Positions 11,019 to 18,816 of a stretch of 64,000 nt of DNA are shown here, one piece after another. How positions within the stretch are numbered: the first letter of the stretch is position 1; each line of letters begins with the position of its first letter. The stretch comes from Nonomuraea guangzhouensis (lineage in GTDB: Bacteria; Actinomycetota; Actinomycetes; Streptosporangiales; Streptosporangiaceae). The position numbers were made by a program, and so were the translations under genes. The stretch covers positions 210,337-274,336 of the forward strand of contig NZ_JAHKRM010000019.1 of NCBI RefSeq assembly GCF_019396345.1, read 5' to 3'. Below the pieces are notes generated by a model. It saw only the letters and a list, made by a program, of their open reading frames with translations, did not search any database and was not told where the DNA came from.

Positions 11019-12467
11019 TCACCACCGCGCCACATTGACCTTCCCGTCGGACACCAGCCGCACCCGCCGGCCGACCAGTTCCCTGGACATCGCGTCCGCC
11101 AGGAGTTCCTCCTCCAGCACGTGAGCATGGGCCCGGCCCCCGCCGGGCAGGTCGACGACGAGGATGCCCTTCTCCGCGACACCGTCGCGGCCATGCGCCA
11201 CCGTGTAGCCGGCCACCGTGGCGGGGCCGTCGTACAGGGCGACGATCTCCACCGGATCGGCGGTGAAGACGGGCGTCGCATCGCCCAGCGTGCCGCCCGG
11301 GTCCGTGGACCAGATCGCGTACGTGTGCTTGGTCAGGTGCATGCCGACGCCCGTCACCAGCCCATGGCCCTGCTGGGCGCGCAGCAGCCCCGCCATGGTG
11401 GCCGTCGAGTGCAGGACGTAGTCGCTGGAGGGACCGCCCGCGTACGGCAGGCCGCCGGTGACCGTCAGGCCGCGCCGGTCGAGCGGGTCCAGCTTGATCG
11501 CGTCGCACGCCTGCCGCAGCGCGATCGCGAAGCAGCTGTAGAGGTCGAGCGCGTGAATGTCGTCCAGGCCCAGCCCGGCCCGCGCGAACGCGGCCTCGGC
11601 GGTGCGCCCGATGGCCTGCGAGGCGCCGAGCGCGGGCCGGGCCGCCACCTCCCACGTGTCCTCGCCGTAGGCCCATCCGCGCAGGTAGACCCGCTGGTCG
11701 TCCGGTACGCCGAGCCGGTCGGCGAGTCCGGCCGACACCAGGACGACGGCCGCGGCCTGGTCGACCTCCCCCACGGCCACGGTGTCGCGGGTGTACGGCC
11801 AGCCGATGAAGCGGTGGCCGGTGGCCAGTTCCTCCGGGGTGCGGGGGGTACGCCGCCAGGCGTGTGGGTTCGCGGCGGCGACCTCGGTCATCGGCGCCAT
11901 CATCCGCCCCCGGTCCACCATTTCCTCATTTATCGACATACCGAGGGACGCGCGGCGGGCGGTCTCCATGATCGCGTAGGTGTGGAGCGGCAGGAACAGG
12001 TCGTGGGCCAGCTCCGCCGGGTGCGGCGGTCGGTCCCAGCCGTAGGGCGGCTTGGGGTCGGCCGGATGGCTCCATGCCACATGCTCGCCCGCCTGCCGGT
12101 AGGCCCGGCGCGTGGCCAGCGCCTCGGCGCCGGCGATCAGGGCCGAGTCGAGCTCCCCCGCCGCGATCCTGCCCGCGGCCTCACCGATGAGCAGCTGCGG
12201 TGCCGTACCGCTGACCCTGGAGTACGCCCGGTGCCGGGGCGCGGCGCCCAGGCGGTCGGCGAGCCGGCCGACCGGGGAGTCGTACTGCCAGGAGTCGGTG
12301 TAGACGAGCTGGATCGAGTCGAGCCGCTCGACCGGCAGCCGCGCCTCGCGAGCCGCCTCGCGCGCGACGTGCTCCCACAGGTCGAGTGGTTCCGGGCCCG
12401 GCTGCTCGCGAACGGTGCGCTGGGCCGTGCCGATGAGACAGGGGGTGCGTGGATCCATGCCACCCAT
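11019..12467 (-). CDS. Thiolase-superfamily acetyl-CoA acetyltransferase
   Basis: A 482-residue member of the thiolase superfamily, related to acetyl-CoA acetyltransferases of the SCP-X-like type. The N-terminal segment (CLIGTAQRTVRE) and the SRVSGTAPQLLIGEAAGRIA region correspond to the thiolase fold. A C-terminal extra domain (about 400-482, with VAGYTVAHGRDG) resembles the OB-fold-like tail seen in some actinobacterial members. It may act in fatty-acid or sterol side-chain breakdown, but the substrate is not evident. Start ATG 12467; ATG 12458 is nearly as good. It stands alone, divergent from the protease cluster. Confidence 0.75.
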   Translation of the reverse strand: MGGMDPRTPCLIGTAQRTVREQPGPEPLDLWEHVAREAAREARLPVERLDSIQLVYTDSWQYDSPVGRLADRLGAAPRHRAYSRVSGTAPQLLIGEAAGRIAAGELDSALIAGAEALATRRAYRQAGEHVAWSHPADPKPPYGWDRPPHPAELAHDLFLPLHTYAIMETARRASLGMSINEEMVDRGRMMAPMTEVAAANPHAWRRTPRTPEELATGHRFIGWPYTRDTVAVGEVDQAAAVVLVSAGLADRLGVPDDQRVYLRGWAYGEDTWEVAARPALGASQAIGRTAEAAFARAGLGLDDIHALDLYSCFAIALRQACDAIKLDPLDRRGLTVTGGLPYAGGPSSDYVLHSTATMAGLLRAQQGHGLVTGVGMHLTKHTYAIWSTDPGGTLGDATPVFTADPVEIVALYDGPATVAGYTVAHGRDGVAEKGILVVDLPGGGRAHAHVLEEELLADAMSRELVGRRVRLVSDGKVNVARW

Positions 12468-12742
12468 CTAACCAGAATAACATTCGGTTGATAAGTAGTG
12501 GCTTTTGATAATCACTGTTACCGGTGATGTCGGAGGAAATATACACGCACTCCCACCTGCGGAAATGCCTTCTCGGAATATATGCGGTCTGGTTATTTCC
12601 ATAACAGAACGGGACCGGGCCAGACTTTTTCGTACCGCTTCGCGGCTGCCGGGTCGCGCCATTCATTAGCGTGCCGAGCGTTTTCCTGGCCCATCGGGGC
12701 GCCGCACCCTGCTCTGGGCCGCCGAGAACCAAGAGGAGCTTC

Positions 12743-13742
12743 ATGTATTCCCGAGCAAGGCGCATCACGATCCCGCTCGCCGGTCTGCCGGCCATCGGCC
12801 TGGCCGCGGGGATGTTCGGCGGCACCGCCGCCGGCGCGACCCCACCCTCCGACGTCGTGTCCAAGAACGCGACCACTCCCGCGGAGCAGGCGGTCCGGTT
12901 CTGGACGCCCGACCGCGTCAAGCTGGCGGCCGACCACGACACGAACCTCGACGCCCGGTCCAACGGCGTCAAGGGCGGCAACTCCACCCCCGACGGCCCG
13001 CCCGGATCCATCCCCCCGATCGGCGGGGAGAAGACCAAGCCCGTCAAGAGCAAGCAGGTCAACCTACCCAACACGGTCGGACGCGTGTTCTTCACACTGC
13101 CAGGATCGAACCCGGCGAAACCGGCGAGCTGGCGGCACTGCTCGGCCAGTTCCGTACAGGGCAAATACCGCAAACCTGGTGGCCACCTCGGCCCACTGCG
13201 TCTACGACACCAGGAAGGACGCCTTCTACGACAACTGGATCTTCATCCCGTCGTACTGGGACGGCGACAACGCCTGGGAGGGCAAGGCGCCCTACGGCAT
13301 CTACGCCGCCAAGACGTTCAACGCGCATGACGACTTCGTGGTGAAGGAGGACCACGACTACGACTACGCGTTCGTCAACGTCTACAACGGCATCAAGGTC
13401 ACGTGGGAGAAGGTCAACGGCAAGTGGCAGTGGACGCGGAAGAACGACGGCCGCCGAAGTGGTGCTACGGCAGGACGGCTCCGATGCCCGCCGCGCCGGA
13501 AGTACAACCTGCAGGAGCACATCGGCCTCAAGTGCGCCTTCACCGCCGGCGCCAGCGGTGGACCGCTCCTGTACAGCTACAGGAGCTCGACCCGCACCGG
13601 ATACCTGATCGGCGTCAACAGCGTCGCGTGGGACACCGACGGCAACGACCGCTACGACCACGTCTCGTCGCCGTACTTCAACACGGACACCTACAAGGTC
13701 TACAAGGCCGCCGCGAACCGGTGGACCGGCAACATGCCGTAA
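12743..13742 (+). pseudogene. Broken trypsin-like secreted protease gene, first of the tandem family
   Basis: ATG 12743, with AGAGGAG upstream, opens a signal peptide and pro-region (YSRARRITIPLAG through FWTPDRVKLA) like those of the following paralogs. At 13172-13174 an extra A (cgcAAAcctgg versus cgcAAcctgg in the paralogs) shifts the frame just before the catalytic-His motif. The rest (ATSAHCVYD, DYDYAFV, GASGGPLL) continues in another frame to the stop at 13742. Around 13455 about 40 codons present in the paralogs, between NDGR and PKWCY, are missing. The PKWCYGRTAPMP stretch is in yet another frame, with a compensating indel near 13498. The His-Asp-Ser residues survive as fossils. The upstream gap 12468-12742 holds a GTTAT-N4-ATAAC repeat (12592-12605) but no gene. 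Confidence 0.85.
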
Positions 13743-13747
13743 GCAGG

Positions 13748-13775
13748 GGCCCCGGCCGCTCCTCCGGCCGGGGCC
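13748..13775 (+). terminator. Terminator after the protease pseudogene
   Basis: A perfect 11-bp stem GGCCCCGGCCG / CGGCCGGGGCC with a 6-nt loop, followed by TTCTC, directly follows the pseudogene stop. Confidence 0.8.
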
Positions 13776-14049
13776 TTCTCGCACTCGTGCACTGATCAAG
13801 AAAGGCACTCGGGAAAAGCCGGGTGGACATCGAAGTCGCGTCATGTACTATGCCTGTGACGTGCGGAAACGACCTTCACATGAGATCGGGGCCGCAATCC
13901 GGATGGCGCCCTTGACGCACTCCTTATGAGGTACAAGTCACGCTTGATCTGATAACGAATCGCCATCCGTGCTGCAATACAGTGAGTGATCTGGAAAAAT
14001 CCATCGTTACACCCCCAGAACGACTAACCCCCAAAGGCAAGGCATTTCC
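13776..14049 (+). other. Intergenic region upstream of the intact protease
   Basis: About 270 bp with no open frame of interest. Candidate promoter elements such as TTGACG (13913-13918) and GATAAC (about 13951) are present but not convincingly spaced. Shortly before the next start is a C-rich stretch and AAAGGCAAGG (about 14032-14041), which may serve as ribosome-binding site. No hairpin like those of the later paralogs was seen. Confidence 0.5.
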
Positions 14050-15126
14050 ATGATCCCCCGGGTCCGGCACCTGGTAGCGGCTGCCCTCAGCGCGCTGCTG
14101 CTGCTGCCTGCCCTCGTGGGGACCGCCTCGGCCTCGGCCAACAGCCGCGTCTACTCGGTCACGCTGGCCAAGACGGTGGCGGACATGAAGAAGGTCGCCG
14201 CCTACTGGCAGCCCGACCGGCTCAAGAAGGCCGACAACTACAGCCCCGCCACGCCGGCCTCGCAGTCCTCGCCCACCGCCACGGCGGCGGCCGGGGCGAG
14301 TCAGATCGTCACGCTGAAGCGCCCGCAGGGCCCGCTGAGCGTCGCACCTGTCCTCCCGCGCAACAGCACGGCCGCCAAGACCATGGGCAAGGTCTTCTTC
14401 CGCTTCGGCGACAAGGAGTACTGGTGCTCGGCCAGCGCGGTCGCGGCCAAGAACCGCAGCGTGGTGGCCACCGCCGGGCACTGCGCGTACGACTCGCGCC
14501 AGGCCAGGCCCGCCGATTACTGGATCTTCGTCCCCAACCCGGGTCCCGGCGGGGAGACGCCTGACGGCATCTACGTCGGCGCCGCGATCAGCATGCACGA
14601 GGACTGGCCGGGCAAGGGCGACTACGACTTCGACTACGCCTTCGTCACCGTGCACCGCGGCTTCAAGTGGGTGGAGAAGAACGGCCAGCTCGCGATGCAG
14701 GACGTCGGCCGCCTGCAGGACAACGTCGGCGGGCAGGGCCTGACGATCGGCAAGGGACTGGCCATCTCGATCTCCGCCTTCGGCTACCCGGCGGGCCCAC
14801 AGCCCGACGGCACCCGGCCGTTCGACGGCAAGACGCTGAAGGCGTGCTCGGGCACCACGAGACGCACCGTGGCCCCCAGTCTCGACCTGCAGTACGGCGT
14901 GCAGCTCCAGCCGTGCGAGTTCAGCGCCGGCGCCAGCGGCGGCCCCTGGCTGATCAACTACCAGCCCGTCCAGAAGGTCGGATACCTCAACGGGATCAAC
15001 AGTCTGACCTGGAACAGAGACGCCAAGGGCGGCTACGACGCGGTGTCCTCGCCCACCTTCAACACCACGACCGGCGACGTCTACCGACGCGCCGCAGCGC
15101 TCACAACACCGCAAAATGTGACGTAA
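14050..15126 (+). CDS. Secreted trypsin-like serine protease with intact catalytic triad
   Basis: A 358-residue exported protein: signal peptide of about 29 residues ending in TASASA, a pro-region containing YWQPDRLKKA, then a chymotrypsin-fold domain related to V8/glutamyl-endopeptidase-like proteases. The triad is visible as His144 (ATAGHC), Asp195 (DYDFDYAFV) and Ser296 (GASGGPWL). Two cysteine pairs (WCSAS...GHC and KACS...PCEF) probably form the usual disulfides. It is the only clearly intact protease in the six-gene tandem array; the pseudogene upstream and this gene form one subfamily, the four genes downstream another. Substrate is unknown. ATG start with AAGGCAAGG upstream. Confidence 0.88.
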   Translation: MIPRVRHLVAAALSALLLLPALVGTASASANSRVYSVTLAKTVADMKKVAAYWQPDRLKKADNYSPATPASQSSPTATAAAGASQIVTLKRPQGPLSVAPVLPRNSTAAKTMGKVFFRFGDKEYWCSASAVAAKNRSVVATAGHCAYDSRQARPADYWIFVPNPGPGGETPDGIYVGAAISMHEDWPGKGDYDFDYAFVTVHRGFKWVEKNGQLAMQDVGRLQDNVGGQGLTIGKGLAISISAFGYPAGPQPDGTRPFDGKTLKACSGTTRRTVAPSLDLQYGVQLQPCEFSAGASGGPWLINYQPVQKVGYLNGINSLTWNRDAKGGYDAVSSPTFNTTTGDVYRRAAALTTPQNVT

Positions 15127-15224
15127 GTTACACGTACCGTATCGCCACCCCGAGTGATCAGCCGGTTTCAGATCTCGGGATGGTCACGGGCATGATCGTC
15201 GCGCTTGACCGCGCCAACAGGTAA

Positions 15225-15254
15225 TTCACAGGACCAGAGTCAGACCGATAGGTT
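15225..15254 (+). promoter_or_regulatory. Promoter of the 15315 paralog
   Basis: TTCACA (15225-15230), 18-bp spacer, TAGGTT (15249-15254). The same layout (TTACCA, 18 bp, TAGGGT) occurs before the 20529 paralog, with related spacer sequence around CCAGAG. Confidence 0.55.
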
Positions 15255-15278
15255 CCCGCCTGTCCGTTTGCTGTATCT

Positions 15279-15297
15279 GGGGCGCACGAGGCGCCCC
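15279..15297 (+). promoter_or_regulatory. 5' leader hairpin of the 15315 paralog
   Basis: GGGGCGC / GCGCCCC forms a perfect 7-bp stem with a 5-nt loop (ACGAG), ending 17 nt before the TTG start and just before the GGAG ribosome-binding site. Hairpins at similar places occur before the 16875 and 18817 paralogs. Confidence 0.6.
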
Positions 15298-15314
15298 GCG
15301 TCTGGAGTTTTACC

Positions 15315-16481
15315 TTGAAGCGCATCCTTCTCCCGGCCGGTGGCGCCGTTCTGGCGACCGGCCTCCTGGCCGCCGGCCTGGCAGGCACCGCTCAGGCACA
15401 GGGCGACGTCGCCACCGACCCCATGGCCCGTACGACACAGCAGGCCTCCTCGGTCGCGTCCTTCTGGGCCGCGTCCAACTTCGCCGCCCTCCGCTCCGCC
15501 ACCGCCTACACCTGGGACGCCAAAGAGGTCAGGAAGGTCGTCTCGAAGGGCGGCTACAGCCCTGACGGCAATCCGGGAAGCGCCACTCCCATCGGGGAGG
15601 AGAAGAAGGCCCCGGGCAAGGTTCAGAACGTGAACATGCCCAAAACCCTCGGCAAGGTCTTCTTCGTCGACGGCCAGGGCAAGTTCCGCTACTGCTCGGC
15701 CACGTCCATCCAGTCGAACTACCGCAACCTGGTCGCCACCGCCGGCCACTGCGTCTACGACACCGACAGCAACAAGGACCTGCTGAACAACTGGGTCTTC
15801 GTGCCCGCCTACTACGAAGGCAAGGCGCCGTTCGGCATCTTCGTGGGCAAGCAGGCCTTCACCCACTACGACTTCGACACCTACGAGGACTACGACCGCG
15901 ACTACGCGTTCGTGACCGTGTACAACGGCATCTCCTTCAACGGTGTGAAGCAGGTGGACCGCAAGGACTACGACCGCTTCGTCGGTCCGAAGCGGAACTG
16001 GGGCGGGCGCTACTACATCCTGCTGTCCAAGGACGCCGGCCGGCTCGGTGACGTCGTCGGCGGCCAGGGCGTGGCCTGGAACCAGCCCACCGGCAAGCCC
16101 GTCCGCGCCTTCGGCTACCCCGCGGGCCCGCACCCCGACGGCAACAAGCCCTACAGCGGCGTGACGCCCAAGTGGTGCTACAACAAGACCACCGCCAAGG
16201 CCGTGGGCGCACCGTGGCTCAAGATCGAAGAGCACATCGGCCTCAAGTGCGCCGTAACGCCCGGCTTCGACGGCGGCCCCTGGCTGTCCAACTACAGCAA
16301 CGGCAAGCGTCTGGGCTACGTCAACGGCGTGACCAGCACGTTCGCCGACCAGGACGGCAACGACCGCATCGACTACATCACCTCGCCGTACTTCGACGGT
16401 GAGACGGCCGCGGTGTACAACTCGGCCAAGAACGTGTGGTCCGGCAAGATCGTCGGTCCGAACGGCGAGCTCTACAAGTAA
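15315..16481 (+). CDS. Secreted trypsin-fold protein, catalytic Ser replaced by Asp (short form)
   Basis: A 388-residue exported protein with a signal peptide cut near residue 28 (GTAQA|QG), a conserved pro-region (DPMAR...FWAASN...SKGGYSPD) and a chymotrypsin-like fold. His145 (VATAGHCVYD) and Asp196 (DYDRDYAFV) are in place, but the nucleophile position reads GFDGGPW, with Asp319 instead of Ser. GAC versus AGC differs at two bases, so a single miscall is not the explanation. Compared with the next three paralogs it has a short loop (KQVDRKDYDRFVG, about 210-240) in place of their large insertion. TTG start with GGAG upstream. It is probably not a classical protease; its role is unknown. Confidence 0.85.
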   Translation: MKRILLPAGGAVLATGLLAAGLAGTAQAQGDVATDPMARTTQQASSVASFWAASNFAALRSATAYTWDAKEVRKVVSKGGYSPDGNPGSATPIGEEKKAPGKVQNVNMPKTLGKVFFVDGQGKFRYCSATSIQSNYRNLVATAGHCVYDTDSNKDLLNNWVFVPAYYEGKAPFGIFVGKQAFTHYDFDTYEDYDRDYAFVTVYNGISFNGVKQVDRKDYDRFVGPKRNWGGRYYILLSKDAGRLGDVVGGQGVAWNQPTGKPVRAFGYPAGPHPDGNKPYSGVTPKWCYNKTTAKAVGAPWLKIEEHIGLKCAVTPGFDGGPWLSNYSNGKRLGYVNGVTSTFADQDGNDRIDYITSPYFDGETAAVYNSAKNVWSGKIVGPNGELYK

Positions 16482-16494
16482 CACTCGTCACCCC

Positions 16495-16530
16495 AAAAGG
16501 GGCCCAGCCGGGTTCGGCTGGGCCCCTTTT
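16495..16530 (+). terminator. Terminator of the 15315 gene
   Basis: A 16-bp perfect stem (AAAAGGGGCCCAGCCG / CGGCTGGGCCCCTTTT) with a 4-nt loop, ending in a T-run. One of the strongest terminators in the window. Confidence 0.92.
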
Positions 16531-16598
16531 TCGTGCTTTTCCAAGATCATTACGGCGGATTCGGGAGTATTAGACGGAGCTCGCGCCAATCTGGTTCC

Positions 16599-16614
16599 TG
16601 TGATCTGAGTCACA
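16599..16614. promoter_or_regulatory. CRP/GlxR-type site upstream of the 16875 paralog
   Basis: TGTGATCTGAGTCACA matches the TGTGA-N6-TCACA consensus of actinobacterial cAMP receptor proteins exactly. It lies about 180 bp upstream of the predicted -35. The 393-bp gap 16482-16874 holds this site, the terminator above and the promoter and leader below. Confidence 0.6.
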
Positions 16615-16777
16615 TTGGCGCCGCCACGAAGCGTGTCGCACCCCTTACGACCCTTCCGCCATGCCCCCTTCATACCCAGCGAAAACGTGGCAATTCGATC
16701 ACCCTCCGCTAAGATCTCTGACTGATAACGGAAAGGTCACGACGGTAAGGGTGGCTTCCAGATGGGGCAGAACGGCT

Positions 16778-16866
16778 TTTACCTGCGGAGATCACCACGC
16801 TATGTTCCTTGCTATCCCTTTACTGACGCATGGGACGCATGTTGTGTCCCACGACAGAGCAAGGAG
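16778..16866 (+). promoter_or_regulatory. Promoter and conserved hairpin leader of the 16875 paralog
   Basis: TTTACC (16778-16783), 17 bp, TATGTT (16801-16806). From TATGTT onward 34 bp (16801-16834) match 18746-18779 upstream of the next paralog at all but one position. A hairpin TGGGAC-N9-GTCCCA (16831-16851) follows, then the AAGGAG ribosome-binding site (16861-16866). Confidence 0.65.
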
Positions 16867-16874
16867 CAGTTCCC

Positions 16875-18383
16875 TTGAAGCGCATCCTCATCCCCGCCGG
16901 TGGCGCCATCCTGGCTACCGGTCTTCTGGCCGCCGGCCTCGCCGGTACGGCCACGGCCGCCAGTGACGTAGCCTCCGACCCGATGGCGAAGAGCGCCGCT
17001 GACGCGAAGGCCATCGCGGACTTCTGGTCGGCCACCAACAACGCCGCCCTCAAGGCGGCGAAGGAGTCCAACGTCTGGGACGCCGGCGACGTCACCAAGC
17101 TGCAGAGCAAGGGTGGCTACAGCGCGGACAGCAAGCCCGGATCCTCCGTGCCGATCGGCCAGGAGAAGAAGACCACCGTCAAGGTTCAGAACGTGAACCT
17201 GCCGAAGACCATCGGCAAGGTGTTCTTCGTCAACAGCAAGGGCGAGAAGAAGTGGTGCTCGGCCACTTCGGTCCAGTCGAAGTACCGCAACCTGGTCGCC
17301 ACGGCCGGTCACTGCGTCTACGACACCGCGACCAACTCGGACGTCATGTCCAAGTGGGTCTTCGTGCCCGGCTACTACCAGGGCAAGACGCCGTTCGGGA
17401 TCTACGTGGGTAAGCAGGCCTTCACCCACTACGACTTCGACGTGTACGAGGACTACGACCGCGACTACGCGTTCGTGACCGTGTACAACGGCATCCAGCT
17501 CGGTGGCGGTACCGCCAAGCAGGTCTCCAAGGCCGAGTTCGACAAGTACCAGGGCATCAAGGATGCCAAGGACGTGCCGATCACCCAGGCCGAGTACCAG
17601 AAGTGCAAGGACCTCAACGGCGGCGAGACGCCTGACTGCTGGGCCAAGACGGACAGCAAGATCGACGTCGTGGGCCCGGACTACGCCGGCGCCATCAAGG
17701 CCCTGACCGAGGTCACCAAGGAGCAGTACGACGCTGCTGCCACTGGCAAGGCCAATGGCACCAAGGCGCCCGCCGCCACCAAGACGGAGAACGTCACCAA
17801 GTCCGAGTACGAGGCCTACAAGGGCCCGGGCTACCGGAAGATTGACGAAAAGGGCAACTTCACGATCACCCACTACTTCGTCAAGAACTGGGTGAAGAAG
17901 ACAGACATCAAGGGCTACTACAAGACTGTCTTCTACATCGTCGAAGGCGCTGCCAAGGACGTCGGTCGCCTCGGTGACGTCGTCGGCGGCCAGGGCGTGT
18001 CCTGGAACCAGCCCACGGGCAAGTACGTCCGCGTGTTCGGCTACCCGGCCGCCCCGCACCCCGACGGCCACAAGAACTACACGGGCATCACGCCCAAGTG
18101 GTGCTACGGCAAGACCAGCAAGAAGGTCGTCGGCTCGGCTGCCAAGAAGATCGAAGAGCACGTCGCGCTCAAGTGCGCGATGACCGAGGGCGCCGACGGT
18201 GGTCCTTGGCTGCTCAACTACAGCAACAGCAAGCGTCTCGGCTACGTGAACGGTGTCACCAGCACCTTCAACGACCAGGACGGCAACAAGCGTGTCGACT
18301 ACATCTCCTCGCCGTACTTCGACGGTGAGACCGCTGCGGTGTACAAGTCCGCGGCGAACGTGTGGTCCGGCAAGATCCTCTAA
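16875..18383 (+). CDS. Secreted trypsin-fold protein, catalytic Ser replaced by Asp (long form 1)
   Basis: A 502-residue exported paralog. Signal peptide ends near TATA|AS; the pro-region has FWSATNNAALK and SKGGYSAD. His146 (VATAGHC) and the Asp of DYDRDYAFV are kept; the Ser position is Asp441 in GADGGPW. Residues about 215-345 are an insertion made of repeated units (SKAEFDKYQG, TQAEYQKCK, TKEQYDAAATG, TKSEYEAYKG) containing one extra Cys pair. TTG is chosen as the start because AAGGAG sits 8 bp upstream and TTG-AAG-CGC-ATC is shared with both neighbouring paralogs; an in-frame ATG at 16830 lies inside the leader hairpin. Frequent GGT, GTC and AAG codons suggest high expression. Confidence 0.85.
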   Translation: MKRILIPAGGAILATGLLAAGLAGTATAASDVASDPMAKSAADAKAIADFWSATNNAALKAAKESNVWDAGDVTKLQSKGGYSADSKPGSSVPIGQEKKTTVKVQNVNLPKTIGKVFFVNSKGEKKWCSATSVQSKYRNLVATAGHCVYDTATNSDVMSKWVFVPGYYQGKTPFGIYVGKQAFTHYDFDVYEDYDRDYAFVTVYNGIQLGGGTAKQVSKAEFDKYQGIKDAKDVPITQAEYQKCKDLNGGETPDCWAKTDSKIDVVGPDYAGAIKALTEVTKEQYDAAATGKANGTKAPAATKTENVTKSEYEAYKGPGYRKIDEKGNFTITHYFVKNWVKKTDIKGYYKTVFYIVEGAAKDVGRLGDVVGGQGVSWNQPTGKYVRVFGYPAAPHPDGHKNYTGITPKWCYGKTSKKVVGSAAKKIEEHVALKCAMTEGADGGPWLLNYSNSKRLGYVNGVTSTFNDQDGNKRVDYISSPYFDGETAAVYKSAANVWSGKIL

Positions 18384-18430
18384 GTAACGCACCGCGACCG
18401 TTCCAGGACGGTGCGCACAGCGGTAACTCG

Positions 18431-18459
18431 CGAAGGGCCCGGCATCGCCGGGCCCTTCG
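18431..18459 (+). terminator. Terminator of the 16875 gene
   Basis: CGAAGGGCCCGGC / GCCGGGCCCTTCG, 13-bp perfect stem with a 3-nt loop. The stem is identical to the one after the next paralog (20371-20401). Confidence 0.85.
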
Positions 18460-18525
18460 GCGTTCTCGGGCAAATCTGAAGGGCGTTTTGACGCATGGGG
18501 CGTCCAGACGGTGCCATCAAGTCGG

Positions 18526-18541
18526 TGTGATCTGCGTCACA
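18526..18541. promoter_or_regulatory. CRP/GlxR-type site upstream of the 18817 paralog
   Basis: TGTGATCTGCGTCACA matches TGTGA-N6-TCACA and differs at one base from the site at 16599. The 433-bp gap 18384-18816 also holds the terminator above, a stray copy of TGACGCATGGGGCG (18489-18502) also found in the leader at 18770, and the promoter and leader below. Confidence 0.6.
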
Positions 18542-18745
18542 TCAGGCGAACGGCCGCCGAGGGGGCGGCACTCTCGCCACCGCAGCAACACTGACAACTT
18601 CCTTATGTTGATCTGCGGAAACGATGTCATCCGGCACTTCCGGCAAGTCATCCTCTATCGCCGTTTAAACATCACGGAACGATCACGCCCGACTTAGCGC
18701 CCTTTTTCCCGTCAAAGCAGCTACCCGAGTTCAAGATCCACACTG

Positions 18746-18811
18746 TATGTTCCTGGCTATCCCTTTACTGACGCATGGGGCGCAAGAAGCTCCCCACGAC
18801 AGCGCAAGGAG
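18746..18811 (+). promoter_or_regulatory. Conserved -10 and hairpin leader of the 18817 paralog
   Basis: TATGTT (18746-18751) begins the 34-bp block shared with 16801-16834. The hairpin here is TGGGG-N11-CCCCA (18776-18796), so the fifth pair is G-C where the 16875 leader has A-T, a compensating change. AAGGAG (18806-18811) follows, 5 bp before the TTG start. A -35 is not obvious. Confidence 0.6.
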
Positions 18812-18816
18812 TTACC

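Noticed and set aside
13403..13795. Separate 130-codon frame inside the pseudogene region
   Set aside because: Its PKWCYGRTAPMP part is a frame-shifted fragment of the protease paralog; the rest is out-of-frame sequence.
16830..16875. ATG 16830 (and ATG 18775) as starts of two protease paralogs
   Set aside because: They lie within the leader hairpins without ribosome-binding sites; the shared TTG-AAG-CGC starts have AAGGAG and begin directly with the signal peptide.
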